From: Rhabdobacter roseus
GTDB lineage: Bacteria > Bacteroidota > Bacteroidia > Cytophagales > Spirosomataceae
Direction of reading: 5' to 3'
DNA: 64,000 nucleotides
Assembly (NCBI RefSeq): GCF_014202275.1
Contig: NZ_JACHGF010000001.1
Coordinates: forward strand, 124,001 to 188,000
Of this stretch, positions 17,782 to 26,455 are shown piece after piece (the stretch's first letter is position 1; each line of letters opens with the position of its first letter). The translations under genes and the position numbers were made by a program. The notes beneath the pieces were generated by a model that saw nothing but the letters and a program-made list of their open reading frames with translations, did no database searches and was not told the origin of the DNA.

Positions 17782-18636
17782 ATGCTGGGATTGTATAAGC
17801 AAACCGCACTCGAATGCAGTAAGATTGTTACGGAAAAGTACAGTACATCCTTTACGCTCGGAATCCGTACGCTAAATCGGAAATTTCATTTTCCGATCTA
17901 CGCGATCTATGGCTTTGTGCGTTTTGCCGACGAAATTGTCGATACCTTTCATGACTTTGACAAAAAAAGTTTGTTGGACCGTTTCCGATCGGATGCCTAC
18001 CAGGCCATCGACGAAGGCATCAGCCTCAACCCGGTGTTGCATTCCTTTCAGTGGGTCGTTAATGAGTACGGCATCGAGCATGAGCTCATCGAAGCCTTTC
18101 TGCGCAGCATGGAGATGGACCTATACCAGCAGACCTACGAAAGCACGGATGAATACGAGGAGTACATTTACGGCTCAGCGGAGGTAGTGGGGCTTATGTG
18201 TCTTCGGGTTTTTTGCGAAGGCGACACGGCCATGTACGATCGCCTCTGCGACGGCGCCCGCCGATTGGGTGCGGCTTTTCAAAAGGTTAATTTCCTGCGC
18301 GACCTCAAGAGTGATTTCCAAGAGCGGGGGCGGGTGTATTTTCCCGGGGTAGACTTTACGGCTTTTGACCCCGACTCTAAAATAAAAATAGAAAAAGATA
18401 TTCAGGCCGATTTCGACGCCGCTCACCAAGCCATTCTTCAACTACCTGCCAGCGCCCGTCAGGGGGTGTATCTGGCCTACGTGTACTACTACACACTTTT
18501 TAGCAAAATAAAACGCCTCCCGGCGGCTCGCGTTCAGGAAGAGCGCATTCGGGTACCTGACAGAAAAAAACTGGCACTTTTGGCACAGACTTACGTAAAA
18601 TTCCGATTTAATGGCCTCCTGGCCGGGTTCTTCTGA
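17782..18636 (+). CDS. crtB: Phytoene/squalene synthase family protein, phytoene synthase
   Basis: A 284-residue prenyl synthase joining two GGPP molecules into phytoene. The start at 17782 (MLGLYKQTALECSK) is preferred to the GTG at 17704 because the upstream extension is not conserved-looking and the family begins close to this Met. The first Asp-rich motif is RFADEIVDTFHDFD; the second is NFLRDLKSDFQERGRVYFP, and the YCYYVAG-equivalent reads YIYGSAEVVGLMCLRVF. These are the substrate and magnesium-binding segments of trans-isoprenyl head-to-head synthases. Its place directly after crtI settles phytoene over squalene. Confidence 0.92.
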   Translation: MLGLYKQTALECSKIVTEKYSTSFTLGIRTLNRKFHFPIYAIYGFVRFADEIVDTFHDFDKKSLLDRFRSDAYQAIDEGISLNPVLHSFQWVVNEYGIEHELIEAFLRSMEMDLYQQTYESTDEYEEYIYGSAEVVGLMCLRVFCEGDTAMYDRLCDGARRLGAAFQKVNFLRDLKSDFQERGRVYFPGVDFTAFDPDSKIKIEKDIQADFDAAHQAILQLPASARQGVYLAYVYYYTLFSKIKRLPAARVQEERIRVPDRKKLALLAQTYVKFRFNGLLAGFF

Positions 18637-18790
18637 AGCATATGTATCATTAGATACGTACTTTCGCAGTCTTTAAAGAGTAAAGTTTACGGAATGGAAT
18701 GAATCCTAACTGTTTACCGCCAAGGTAGATAAGGAAAGTCCCCTCCCGTAGCTGCTGTCTTTTTTCACCCAAATCCTACTCGAAAAGACC

Positions 18791-19930
18791 TTGAAAATCG
18801 TAGTACCCAAAGAGACCAAAGCGCTGGAAAGGCGTGTGGCCATTACGCCCGATGTGGTCAAATCGCTGCACAAAGCCGGTTTTAGCTGCCTGATCGAAAC
18901 AGGGGCTGGCGAAGCCTCCTATTTTTCCGATGAATCCTACCTGCGCGCCGGGGCGTCGATTGCACCCAGCGCAGCCGAAGCCTACCAGGAAGCAGACGTG
19001 GTGTTGCGGGTCAATGCCCCCGAACCCGCCGAAGTAGCCCTGATGAAAGAAGGTACTGTGCTGCTATCGTACCTCTACGCGTATACCATCCCGGCGGTAG
19101 TAGAAGCGCTGAACCAGAAAAAGATCGCTTCCTTCGCGATGGATGCCGTACCGCGCATTTCCCGAGCCCAGAAAATGGATGCACTTAGCTCGCAGGCTAA
19201 CCTGGCGGGCTACAAGGCGGTACTGCTGGGTGCCAACGAGCTCGGTAAAATATTCCCGCTCATGATGACCGCCGCCGGTACCATTACGCCCGCGCGAGTG
19301 CTGGTGTTTGGAGCCGGGGTGGCAGGCTTGCAGGCTATTGCTACGGCCAAGCGGCTGGGTGCAGTCGTGGAGGCCACGGATGTCCGGCCCGAAACGAAGG
19401 AGCAGGTGGAGTCATTGGGTGGGCGCTTTGTACAGGTAGAAGGCGCCGAGGGCGTAAAGACCGAAGGCGGCTACGCACGGGAAGTATCGGCAGAGTACTT
19501 GCAAAAACAGCAGGAGCTTATCAAGGAGCGGATCAAAGAGGCAGACCTGGCCATTACAACGGCCCTGGTCATTGGTAAAAAAGCCCCCGTGCTCATTACG
19601 GAAGAAATGGTAAAAAGCATGAAGACCGGCTCCGTGATCGTGGATATGGCCGTGGAGTCGGGCGGAAACTGCGAGCTGAGTGAGTTCAATAAAACCGTGG
19701 TGAAGCACGGCGTCACGATCGTGGGTGAATCAAACCTGCCTTCGCTCCTGCCGGTAAATGCCAGCGAGCTGTACGCCCGTAACATTTCTACCTTGCTTCT
19801 GCACCTGGCCGGTAAAGATGGCTTCCGCTGGGAAATGGAGGAAGAGGTGACCAAAGGGAGCCTGATCACCTACCAGGGAGAGCTGGTTCATGCCTTTACC
19901 AAAGAAATCTTGTCTAAAAATAAAGCCTAA
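18791..19930 (+). CDS. pntA: NAD(P) transhydrogenase subunit alpha, NAD(H)-binding part
   Basis: A 379-residue soluble domain I of proton-translocating transhydrogenase, which passes hydride from NADH to NADP+ using the proton gradient. It starts with TTG (KIVVPKETKALERRVAITP follows directly), the expected first residues of the family, and no ATG is placed suitably upstream. The Rossmann motif VLVFGAGVAGLQAIATAKRLGA lies near residue 170, followed by the acidic end of strand beta2 in VEATDVRPETKEQ. The mobile loop and RQD-like contact region (SSQANLAGYKAV) precede it. The subunit ends before the membrane helices, which are in the next gene, as in the three-subunit Rhodospirillum type. Confidence 0.93.
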   Translation: MKIVVPKETKALERRVAITPDVVKSLHKAGFSCLIETGAGEASYFSDESYLRAGASIAPSAAEAYQEADVVLRVNAPEPAEVALMKEGTVLLSYLYAYTIPAVVEALNQKKIASFAMDAVPRISRAQKMDALSSQANLAGYKAVLLGANELGKIFPLMMTAAGTITPARVLVFGAGVAGLQAIATAKRLGAVVEATDVRPETKEQVESLGGRFVQVEGAEGVKTEGGYAREVSAEYLQKQQELIKERIKEADLAITTALVIGKKAPVLITEEMVKSMKTGSVIVDMAVESGGNCELSEFNKTVVKHGVTIVGESNLPSLLPVNASELYARNISTLLLHLAGKDGFRWEMEEEVTKGSLITYQGELVHAFTKEILSKNKA

Positions 19931-19957
19931 CGCGCCTAGCCGTAAACGATAGAAATC

Positions 19958-20242
19958 ATGACGATCGAAAACTTTATCTTTCTGCTCTACATTCTGGTGC
20001 TGGCCAGCTACGTGGGCTTTGAGCTGATCTCCAAAGTACCCCCCACGCTGCACACGCCCCTGATGTCGGCGTCCAATGCCATTTCGGGAATCACCATTGT
20101 GGGGGCCATCCTCTGCGTGCGCGAAGGCGAAGCCAGCAAGTACCTGGGCATGATCGCGCTGGTTCTGGCTACCATCAACGTAGTAGGTGGCTACGCCGTG
20201 ACGGACCGGATGCTGCAAATGTTCAAAAAAAAGAAGGCCTGA
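19958..20242 (+). CDS. pntAB: NAD(P) transhydrogenase subunit alpha 2, membrane part
   Basis: A 94-residue protein of three to four helices (about 6-24, 38-53 and 62-82), ending in a basic tail of lysines. The segment KVPPTLHTPLMSASNAISGI is diagnostic of the membrane portion of the transhydrogenase alpha chain, which helps form the proton channel with PntB. The gene sits 27 bases after the NAD-binding subunit and 53 bases before pntB. Confidence 0.93.
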   Translation: MTIENFIFLLYILVLASYVGFELISKVPPTLHTPLMSASNAISGITIVGAILCVREGEASKYLGMIALVLATINVVGGYAVTDRMLQMFKKKKA

Positions 20243-20295
20243 GTACGGGCTGATCGACTTTCTCTTTTACCTGACTCCTCTGTTTTTCAAAAAAC

Positions 20296-21690
20296 ATGAA
20301 TATACTGATACAACTTACCTACCTGGCTTCCGCGATTCTATTCATTGTCGGGATCAAGAAACTCAACCGTACCCAGGAAGCCCGGCAAGGCAACACGTTT
20401 TCGGCCGTGGCCATGTTACTGGCGGTACTGGCCACGCTGGTGCAGGTCCAGCTGCTCACGCTCCCCGAGATCCTGATCTGCGTAGTACTTGGCGGTGCCA
20501 TTGGCATCTACTGGTCGCGCAAAGTAGAGATGACCCAAATGCCCGAAATGGTGGCTATTTTTAACGGCTTCGGAGGAGCGGCTTCCCTCTTTGTGGCTCT
20601 CTCTGACTATTGGACCCGCGCCGTTGAGCAACCCGAACAAACCACGGAGATCGTGACCATCGTGAGCATTCTGCTCAGTGTACTGATTGGGGGCGTGACG
20701 TTCACGGGCTCCCTGACCGCCTACGGAAAGCTCAGCGGTAAAGTAAGCGGACAAGCCATTGTTTTCAAAGGACAACACCTTTTTAACCTCATTCTTTTGC
20801 TGGCGATCATTGCCTGCGGAGCGGTGGTAGTACTGGAAACCGGTTCGGTGACCGCCATGCTCGTGCTGGCCGCCATTGCGCTGGTGCTGGGTATCCTGGT
20901 CGTGATCCCGATCGGCGGGGCCGATATGCCTGTGGTAATTTCCCTGCTCAACTCCTACTCCGGCATGGCCGCCTGTACCACAGGCTTTGTACTCAATAAC
21001 AGCGTACTCATCGTAACCGGAGCGCTGGTAGGGGCGTCGGGGATCATCCTGACCCAGATCATGTGCAAGGCCATGAACCGCTCACTGGTGAGCGTACTAC
21101 TGGGAGGCTTTGGCGCTACCTCCGGCGGCGGTCCGGCGGGCCCGGCGGGAAGCGAAATGGTGATCAAAGAAGTAGGCGTGGAAGAAGCGGCCATGATCTT
21201 CGACTCGGCTTCGTCGGTGATCGTAGTGCCCGGCTACGGCATGGCCGTGGCGCAGGCACAGCACGTCGTGCGCGAAATGATGGATATCCTGGAGAAAAAG
21301 GGCGTCAACGTTCGCTTTGCCATTCACCCCGTAGCGGGGCGGATGCCCGGCCACATGAACGTGCTCCTGGCGGAGTCCAATGTGCCCTATGACAAACTCA
21401 TCGAGATGGAGCTAATCAACGACGACTTTGCCAATACGGATGTGGTACTGGTGGTGGGGGCCAATGACGTTGTGAATCCGGCGGCCCGCACCAACCCGGC
21501 CAGCCCAATTTACGGCATGCCCATCCTGAACGCCGATAAGGCCCGCACGGTGATTGTGAGCAAGCGCTCCATGGCCGCGGGCTACGCCGGGATCGAAAAC
21601 GAACTCTTTGGCTACGAAAACTGCCTGATGCTCTTCGGCGACGCTAAATCAACGCTCACAAAAATGGTGAGTGAGTTGAAGGAAATGTAA
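20296..21690 (+). CDS. pntB: NAD(P) transhydrogenase subunit beta
   Basis: A 464-residue subunit with an N-terminal membrane domain of eight or more helices (about 1-270) and a C-terminal NADP(H)-binding domain. The latter shows VIVVPGYGMAVAQAQHVV (the NADP fingerprint GYGMA), RFAIHPVAGRMPGHMNVLLAE and VGANDVVNPAA, ending with MPILNADKARTVIVSKRSM. With the two preceding genes it makes a complete enzyme that supplies NADPH. The AAGTACC word is noticeably sparser over the three pnt genes than over most neighbours. Confidence 0.95.
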   Translation: MNILIQLTYLASAILFIVGIKKLNRTQEARQGNTFSAVAMLLAVLATLVQVQLLTLPEILICVVLGGAIGIYWSRKVEMTQMPEMVAIFNGFGGAASLFVALSDYWTRAVEQPEQTTEIVTIVSILLSVLIGGVTFTGSLTAYGKLSGKVSGQAIVFKGQHLFNLILLLAIIACGAVVVLETGSVTAMLVLAAIALVLGILVVIPIGGADMPVVISLLNSYSGMAACTTGFVLNNSVLIVTGALVGASGIILTQIMCKAMNRSLVSVLLGGFGATSGGGPAGPAGSEMVIKEVGVEEAAMIFDSASSVIVVPGYGMAVAQAQHVVREMMDILEKKGVNVRFAIHPVAGRMPGHMNVLLAESNVPYDKLIEMELINDDFANTDVVLVVGANDVVNPAARTNPASPIYGMPILNADKARTVIVSKRSMAAGYAGIENELFGYENCLMLFGDAKSTLTKMVSELKEM

Positions 21691-21727
21691 AGTATAAAAT
21701 CATTCGGTAGCCTCAGCCATAAATCCT

Positions 21728-21735
21728 TACCTTTG
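21728..21735 (+). promoter_or_regulatory. -7 box upstream of the large membrane protein gene
   Basis: TACCTTTG matches TAnnTTTG and lies 38 bases before the start codon at 21774. No strong -33 element is evident. Confidence 0.45.
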
Positions 21736-21773
21736 CCGGGTCAACGCGTATTAAGATTGGCTTTTTTGGCTCT

Positions 21774-23567
21774 ATGAAGGTAAAATATGATCAGGTAGCG
21801 GCCTGGTTGCTGCTGATAGCATCCGTCGGGTATTTTCTACTGTATGTAGCAAAATACGTGGCGGATGTTCCTTTTTTTGATGATTTCCGGAACATCACCA
21901 TCCTGCACGAAATCCAGAAGAACCCCTCGGAGCTTCTCCCTCAGCTGTTTCAGAATTTTAACGGCCACCGGTTAGCGGTACCCTTCGGGATCACTTGGCT
22001 AGGGTACCTCGTGCAGGGTACCTACCACCCCCAAACCATGATGCTGATCGGCGCGCTGTCGTACGTGGGGCTGCTCCTGGTGATGGTACGGACGCTTCGG
22101 GTAGCGGGGGTGTCGCTGCTCGCCACGGTACCACTGGCGTTTTTCCTGCTTCAACCCAGCGTGCACCAGAATATCTTTTTTGCGCTAAGTACCCTCCAGT
22201 ACGTATTTTCTTCGTTTCTGACGGCGCTTATGTTTCTTTGCCTGTGCGTGGGCGGCAAGCCCAACTTCGCCCTGGCCCTGCTGGCGGGGCTGCTGCTCCC
22301 CTACACCAACGGCAACGGCATGTACGTCTTCCTCATTGGGCTTCCCATTTTGCTTTTTATGCGCCGCCGCCGCGAAGCCACCGCCTGGGCTGTTGCGTTG
22401 GTCGCCAATGCTTTGGTACTTTATAAACTACTACCCCAGGTGGCGGCGGGTTCTACGAGTACCGTTCCGCATACCAATTTTTATACCGATTATGGCCTGG
22501 CCGTTTACCGGTTCTTTAGCTTTTTGGGAAGCTACGCGTACCCGTTCCGGCTTAATTCCAACGACACCATCGGGGCGGGCGTCCTACTGTTTGTACTGAT
22601 TGGGGGCGGTTCGCTTTGGCTCCTGGGCAAAATGCTCCTTGAGTACCAGCGAGCCTGGGTCAAAAAAGGGTTTTCGACCGAGTGGCGCGGACAAATTGCC
22701 CTCATCGCCACCGGAGGGGCTATTTTGATTACTTCCGTGGGCGTGGCCTTATCCCGCGGACAAGGTACCCGCTACAACATTGTAGACCGCTACATGCTTT
22801 ACTCCATCTGGGGCCTGGCCGTTGCCTACGGCATAGCATGGGTACTTTTGAACAAAAAAGCCCAGCTGCGCGGCCTGTTCGTGGCTTTGCCGCTCTCCGT
22901 TTTTTTTAGCGTATTTATGTACTGGTACTTTACGCCCCACGTGTCCTGGTGGAAAAACTCCCTGGAAGCAGACGCTTATAACCTGCAAAATAACTACACC
23001 GTTCAAGGCAAGATCCACCCCTTCAATCAGCAAGGCTGGGAGGAGTACAAAGCGGCGTACGATGACGGTATCTACAAGTACCCCCCCACGCTCTTTGGAG
23101 CCGTAGAAAATCAGCTGAATAATCCTGCTTCGGCCCCGACAAACTACCGGTTTGCGATTGGCGCAGAAAAGCTGGAGGTCTACGGTGGCATCGACATCCT
23201 GACGATCAGCCTCGACGCCCAGGGCCAGCCGCTGGCCAAGTACCCCAACGAGTTGTTTGTTTTGCTCAGCGATACCACCAACCACCGCACCTACCTGGTG
23301 GCACCCGAGTGGGAGCGCAACTTCGGCTACCGGGCTTTTTTGCGCGGCGAAAATGCTTATTCGGAGGTATTCACGGCCCGGATCTACCAGGGCAATCTGC
23401 CCAGCAGTACCTACCGGATCGGGCTGCTACGGATGGATAAAAATACTCCCGTCCTGGAGTATAGCGACCAGCTCGTCAGCATTTCCGCTTCCAACAAACA
23501 TCATTTGTCAGGTACTTTCCTGGCGCGCGACGCCGCCCGGAAACGAGCAGACAACGCGTTGCAGTAG
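21774..23567 (+). CDS. Polytopic membrane protein, possibly a GT-C-fold glycosyltransferase
   Basis: A 597-residue protein I do not recognise by name. The first two thirds hold about ten hydrophobic segments (for example near 10-29, 75-120, 125-165, 170-200, 270-290, 310-330, 365-390). The last 200 residues are soluble. Right after the first helix is VPFFDDFRNI: an acidic pair in the first external loop is typical of GT-C enzymes that use polyprenyl-phosphate sugars. That loop is the only hint of function. It stands alone between the transhydrogenase genes and gatB with its own promoter candidates. A role in decorating a cell-surface polymer is possible but untested. Confidence 0.6.
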   Translation: MKVKYDQVAAWLLLIASVGYFLLYVAKYVADVPFFDDFRNITILHEIQKNPSELLPQLFQNFNGHRLAVPFGITWLGYLVQGTYHPQTMMLIGALSYVGLLLVMVRTLRVAGVSLLATVPLAFFLLQPSVHQNIFFALSTLQYVFSSFLTALMFLCLCVGGKPNFALALLAGLLLPYTNGNGMYVFLIGLPILLFMRRRREATAWAVALVANALVLYKLLPQVAAGSTSTVPHTNFYTDYGLAVYRFFSFLGSYAYPFRLNSNDTIGAGVLLFVLIGGGSLWLLGKMLLEYQRAWVKKGFSTEWRGQIALIATGGAILITSVGVALSRGQGTRYNIVDRYMLYSIWGLAVAYGIAWVLLNKKAQLRGLFVALPLSVFFSVFMYWYFTPHVSWWKNSLEADAYNLQNNYTVQGKIHPFNQQGWEEYKAAYDDGIYKYPPTLFGAVENQLNNPASAPTNYRFAIGAEKLEVYGGIDILTISLDAQGQPLAKYPNELFVLLSDTTNHRTYLVAPEWERNFGYRAFLRGENAYSEVFTARIYQGNLPSSTYRIGLLRMDKNTPVLEYSDQLVSISASNKHHLSGTFLARDAARKRADNALQ

Positions 23568-23588
23568 TGCATTTTTTTCTGATAACCG

Positions 23589-23596
23589 TATCTTTG
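23589..23596 (+). promoter_or_regulatory. -7 box of the gatB promoter
   Basis: TATCTTTG matches TAnnTTTG, 27 bases before the gatB ATG at 23623, at a distance typical for the class. Confidence 0.55.
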
Positions 23597-23622
23597 CCAA
23601 GGTATTTTCTACTTGATCCAGC

Positions 23623-25116
23623 ATGACCACATCAACCCTTTCGGCCCAAACCATCGGTAAAGAGCTCCTTGATCGCTACGAGACGGTCATTGGGCTGGAA
23701 GTACACTGCCAGCTCCTGACGGAGTCCAAGCTTTTTGCGGCCGACGTCAACCGCTTTGGAACCGAGCCCAATACCAACGTCAGTCCATTGACGCTGGCGC
23801 TACCGGGTACCTTGCCCAAGCTCAACAAAAAAGCGCTCGAGTACGCCGTCCGGATGGGCCTGGCCTGTGGAAGTACCATTAGCCGCCATACCATCTTCGA
23901 CCGCAAGAACTACTTCTACCCTGACCTCCCCAAGGGCTACCAGATTTCGCAGGATAAAGCGCCCATCTGCGTGGGCGGTGGCATTGCGGTAGCCACCAAA
24001 GGAAACGAAGGTACCTCCACCGAGCGGCTGATTCGCTTTCACCACATTCACCTGGAAGAAGACGCCGGCAAGTCCGTGCACGACGGTAGCGACACCGAAA
24101 CCCTGCTAGACTACAACCGGGCCGGTACGCCGCTGATCGAGATGGTGTCGGAGCCGGACCTGCGCTCGGCCGAGGAAACAGGTACCTACGTGACCGAAAT
24201 CCGGCGGCTGGTCAGGTACCTCGACATCTGCGACGGGAACATGGAGGAAGGCTCGCTGCGCTGCGACGTGAACGTGTCGGTACGGCCGGTGGGTACTTTG
24301 GCCTACGGCACCAAGGTGGAGGTGAAGAATATGAACTCCATCCGGAACATCATGCGGGCCGTGGAGTACGAGTGGCGACGCCAGGTGGCCTTGCTGGAAA
24401 ACGGCGGGACCATAACGCAGGAAACCCGCATGTTCGACGCCGAAACGGGCCAGACTTACGGCATGAGGGTGAAAGAAACCATGAACGACTACCGCTATTT
24501 TCCCGACCCGGACCTATGCCCGGTGGTACTTTCAGACGCCTGGCTGGACGAAATAAAAAGCCGGATGCCCGCCCTGCCGCACGAGCTGCGCGAGAAATTT
24601 ACTACCAGCTACGGCATACCCGCCTACGACGCCGTGGTGCTGACGGAGACGAAAGAGGTAGCCATCTACTTTGAGGAGGTATGCGCGCATACCCAGCATT
24701 ATAAGTCGGCCTCGAACTGGCTGATGGGTACCATTAAATCGTACCTGAACGAAACGGGGCATGACATAGGTACGCTGCCCGTCACGCCCCCGGTGCTGGC
24801 GCAGCTCATTGAGCTCGTGGAAGACGGTACCCTCAGTATATCCACGGCTACCCAAAAGGCCTTTCCGGCCCTGCTGGCGGAGCCGGGGCGTTCGCCGCGC
24901 GAGCTCGCCGAGGCGAATAACTGGCTCCAGAATCGCAATACCAGCGAGCTGGAAACGTTGGTAGAAGAGGTACTTAGCGCCATGCCCGACAAAGTAGCGG
25001 CTTTCCAAAAAGGAAAAAAAGGACTGATGGGTCTTTTTGTGGGGGAGGTGATGAAGAAATCGGGCGGCACGGCCGACCCCCAGCTGGTGAACCAATTGCT
25101 CCAAAAAAAGCTTTGA
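23623..25116 (+). CDS. gatB: Aspartyl/glutamyl-tRNA amidotransferase subunit B
   Basis: A 497-residue subunit of GatCAB, which converts Glu-tRNA(Gln) or Asp-tRNA(Asn) to the amidated form. The kinase-like N-terminal domain shows VIGLEVHCQLLTESKLF, RKNYFYPDLPKGYQISQ (tRNA/ATP pocket), DYNRAGTPLIEMVSEPD, EGSLRCDVNVSVRP and KVEVKNMNSIRNI. The C-terminal YqeY-like tail binds the tRNA elbow (KGKKGLMGLFVGEVMKKSGGTADP). gatA and gatC are not adjacent, as is common in this phylum. Confidence 0.95.
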   Translation: MTTSTLSAQTIGKELLDRYETVIGLEVHCQLLTESKLFAADVNRFGTEPNTNVSPLTLALPGTLPKLNKKALEYAVRMGLACGSTISRHTIFDRKNYFYPDLPKGYQISQDKAPICVGGGIAVATKGNEGTSTERLIRFHHIHLEEDAGKSVHDGSDTETLLDYNRAGTPLIEMVSEPDLRSAEETGTYVTEIRRLVRYLDICDGNMEEGSLRCDVNVSVRPVGTLAYGTKVEVKNMNSIRNIMRAVEYEWRRQVALLENGGTITQETRMFDAETGQTYGMRVKETMNDYRYFPDPDLCPVVLSDAWLDEIKSRMPALPHELREKFTTSYGIPAYDAVVLTETKEVAIYFEEVCAHTQHYKSASNWLMGTIKSYLNETGHDIGTLPVTPPVLAQLIELVEDGTLSISTATQKAFPALLAEPGRSPRELAEANNWLQNRNTSELETLVEEVLSAMPDKVAAFQKGKKGLMGLFVGEVMKKSGGTADPQLVNQLLQKKL

Positions 25117-25142
25117 ACAAAAAATAGTATTGATAATCAACT

Positions 25143-26276
25143 ATGAAGAAGGTACTTTTTCTATTAACGATGGGCTTGTGGGCCGCTCAGGCCGGAGCCC
25201 AAACCACCGCGCCCCGTGAATTTACGGTGCAGGGTAAAATAAAAAATGGCAGCGCGGGTGAAAAAGTTTACCTGCAGCTCTCCACCAATCCGCCCGTTAC
25301 CGTCGACTCCACCACGCTGGCCGCCGATGGTACTTTTAGCATAAAGTCTACCGAGAAAGACGGCGGGAATTTTTACTTGCTCAACGTAGCCGAACGGCAA
25401 AAAATAGTGCTGCTGGTGGAAGGGGGTGAGCAATTGAACGTAGTAGCCGATGGCTTCGACAAAGACTCCAAGGGTGCCGCGGGGAAAACCACCGTGACGG
25501 GCTCCAAAAACGTGGAGTACTACGGCAAGCTGCTGGATCTGAACCAGGCGATGGTTGAGAAGGTGAACCAGTGGACCGAAAGCTACGCGCAGGCTAACGA
25601 GAAAAAAGACACCAAAAAAATGCAGGCGATTCAGGAGGCCTTTCGGCAGGCCGAGCTGGAACACGTGACGAAAATCAAAGCCATGATCCCGGAAATGGGT
25701 ACTTCCATGGTCGCCCTTTTTGCGGCCAACAACCTCTTGAATCCCGAGCGCGATTTTGCCGAGATGGAGGCCGTGGCCAAGCGTTTCGAGCAGGAAAAAA
25801 TTAACACCAAAATGGCTCAGGCTTACCTGGGGTACATCAAGCGGGTGCGGGGCGTGGCCGTGGGCGACGAAGCCCCGGACTTTACCCTGGATACCCCCGA
25901 GGGAAGTACCGTTTCGCTGTCTTCACTCCGCGGAAAGTATGTCCTCATCGACTTCTGGGCGTCCTGGTGCGGGCCCTGCCGCTTGGAAAACCCCAACGTG
26001 GTGAAAATGTATAACAAGTACAAAGACAAAGGTTTCTCGATCTTTGGCGTGTCGCTGGACAACAGCAAGGACGCCTGGGTCGCGGCGATCAAAAAAGATG
26101 GCCTCACCTGGGTACACGGCTCGGAGCTCAAAAAATGGAACTCGGAAGTGGCGCAGAACTACGGCGTTAACGCCATTCCGGCTACTTACCTGATCGACAA
26201 AGACGGCAAAGTGATTGCTAAAAACCTCCGGGGGCCTTCGCTGGAAAGCAAGTTGGAAGAGCTCATTGGTAAATAA
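25143..26276 (+). CDS. TlpA-family thiol-disulfide oxidoreductase with DUF4369 domain
   Basis: A 377-residue exported protein with a Sec signal (MKKVLFLLTMGLWAAQAGAQ). Residues about 25-125 form a DUF4369-type beta domain (FTVQGKIKNGSAGEKVYLQL), followed by a helical linker (about 130-235). The C-terminal thioredoxin domain has DFWASWCGPCRLENP with the CGPC active site and the cis-Pro at NAIPATYLIDKDG. Such proteins reduce disulfides in envelope proteins or cytochrome c apoproteins. Its single-gene context gives no partner, and a strong terminator follows. Confidence 0.88.
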   Translation: MKKVLFLLTMGLWAAQAGAQTTAPREFTVQGKIKNGSAGEKVYLQLSTNPPVTVDSTTLAADGTFSIKSTEKDGGNFYLLNVAERQKIVLLVEGGEQLNVVADGFDKDSKGAAGKTTVTGSKNVEYYGKLLDLNQAMVEKVNQWTESYAQANEKKDTKKMQAIQEAFRQAELEHVTKIKAMIPEMGTSMVALFAANNLLNPERDFAEMEAVAKRFEQEKINTKMAQAYLGYIKRVRGVAVGDEAPDFTLDTPEGSTVSLSSLRGKYVLIDFWASWCGPCRLENPNVVKMYNKYKDKGFSIFGVSLDNSKDAWVAAIKKDGLTWVHGSELKKWNSEVAQNYGVNAIPATYLIDKDGKVIAKNLRGPSLESKLEELIGK

Positions 26277-26302
26277 AAGTACCCCTCGTAGCACGAATAG
26301 CG

Positions 26303-26340
26303 AAAAAAGTACGGCTCATAAGCGGGGCCGTACTTTTTTT
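26303..26340 (+). terminator. Intrinsic terminator after the TlpA-like gene
   Basis: A perfect 13-base stem (left arm 26303-26315, right arm 26327-26339) with a 12-base loop, A-rich before and T8 after. The stem itself contains AAGTAC/GTACTT, another use of the iterated word in a terminator. Confidence 0.9.
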
Positions 26341-26378
26341 TGTGCGTACGGAAAGCGACGCTTTTGTATCTTGCGCCG

Positions 26379-26417
26379 GGTACTTTGCTACACCCATCGC
26401 TGGTGTGGCAAAGTACC
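26379..26417 (+). repeat. Inverted GGTACTTTGC pair in the proC 5' region
   Basis: Left arm 26379-26394 and right arm 26402-26417 pair over 16 positions with one mismatch and a 7-base loop. Each arm carries the word (GGTACTTTGC, GCAAAGTACC). It lies 38 bases before the proC start and just after a partial -7 match (TATCTTGC, about 26367-26374), so it would form at the 5' end of the mRNA. It could affect expression, or simply be an inverted pair of the iterated word. Confidence 0.6.
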
Positions 26418-26455
26418 TGTCCCGTATTTTTTTCGTATTCATTCCTCCTTACTTC

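Noticed and set aside
18644-18657. GTATC-ATTA-GATAC hairpin after crtB as a terminator
   Set aside because: The 5-base stem is short and no T-run follows; it may be chance.
23083-23089. Other poly-C tracts (C7 here, at about 29988 and at about 49513) as phase-variation sites
   Set aside because: Seven bases are too short to be notable in this GC-rich genome; some simply extend AAGTACC into a run of C.
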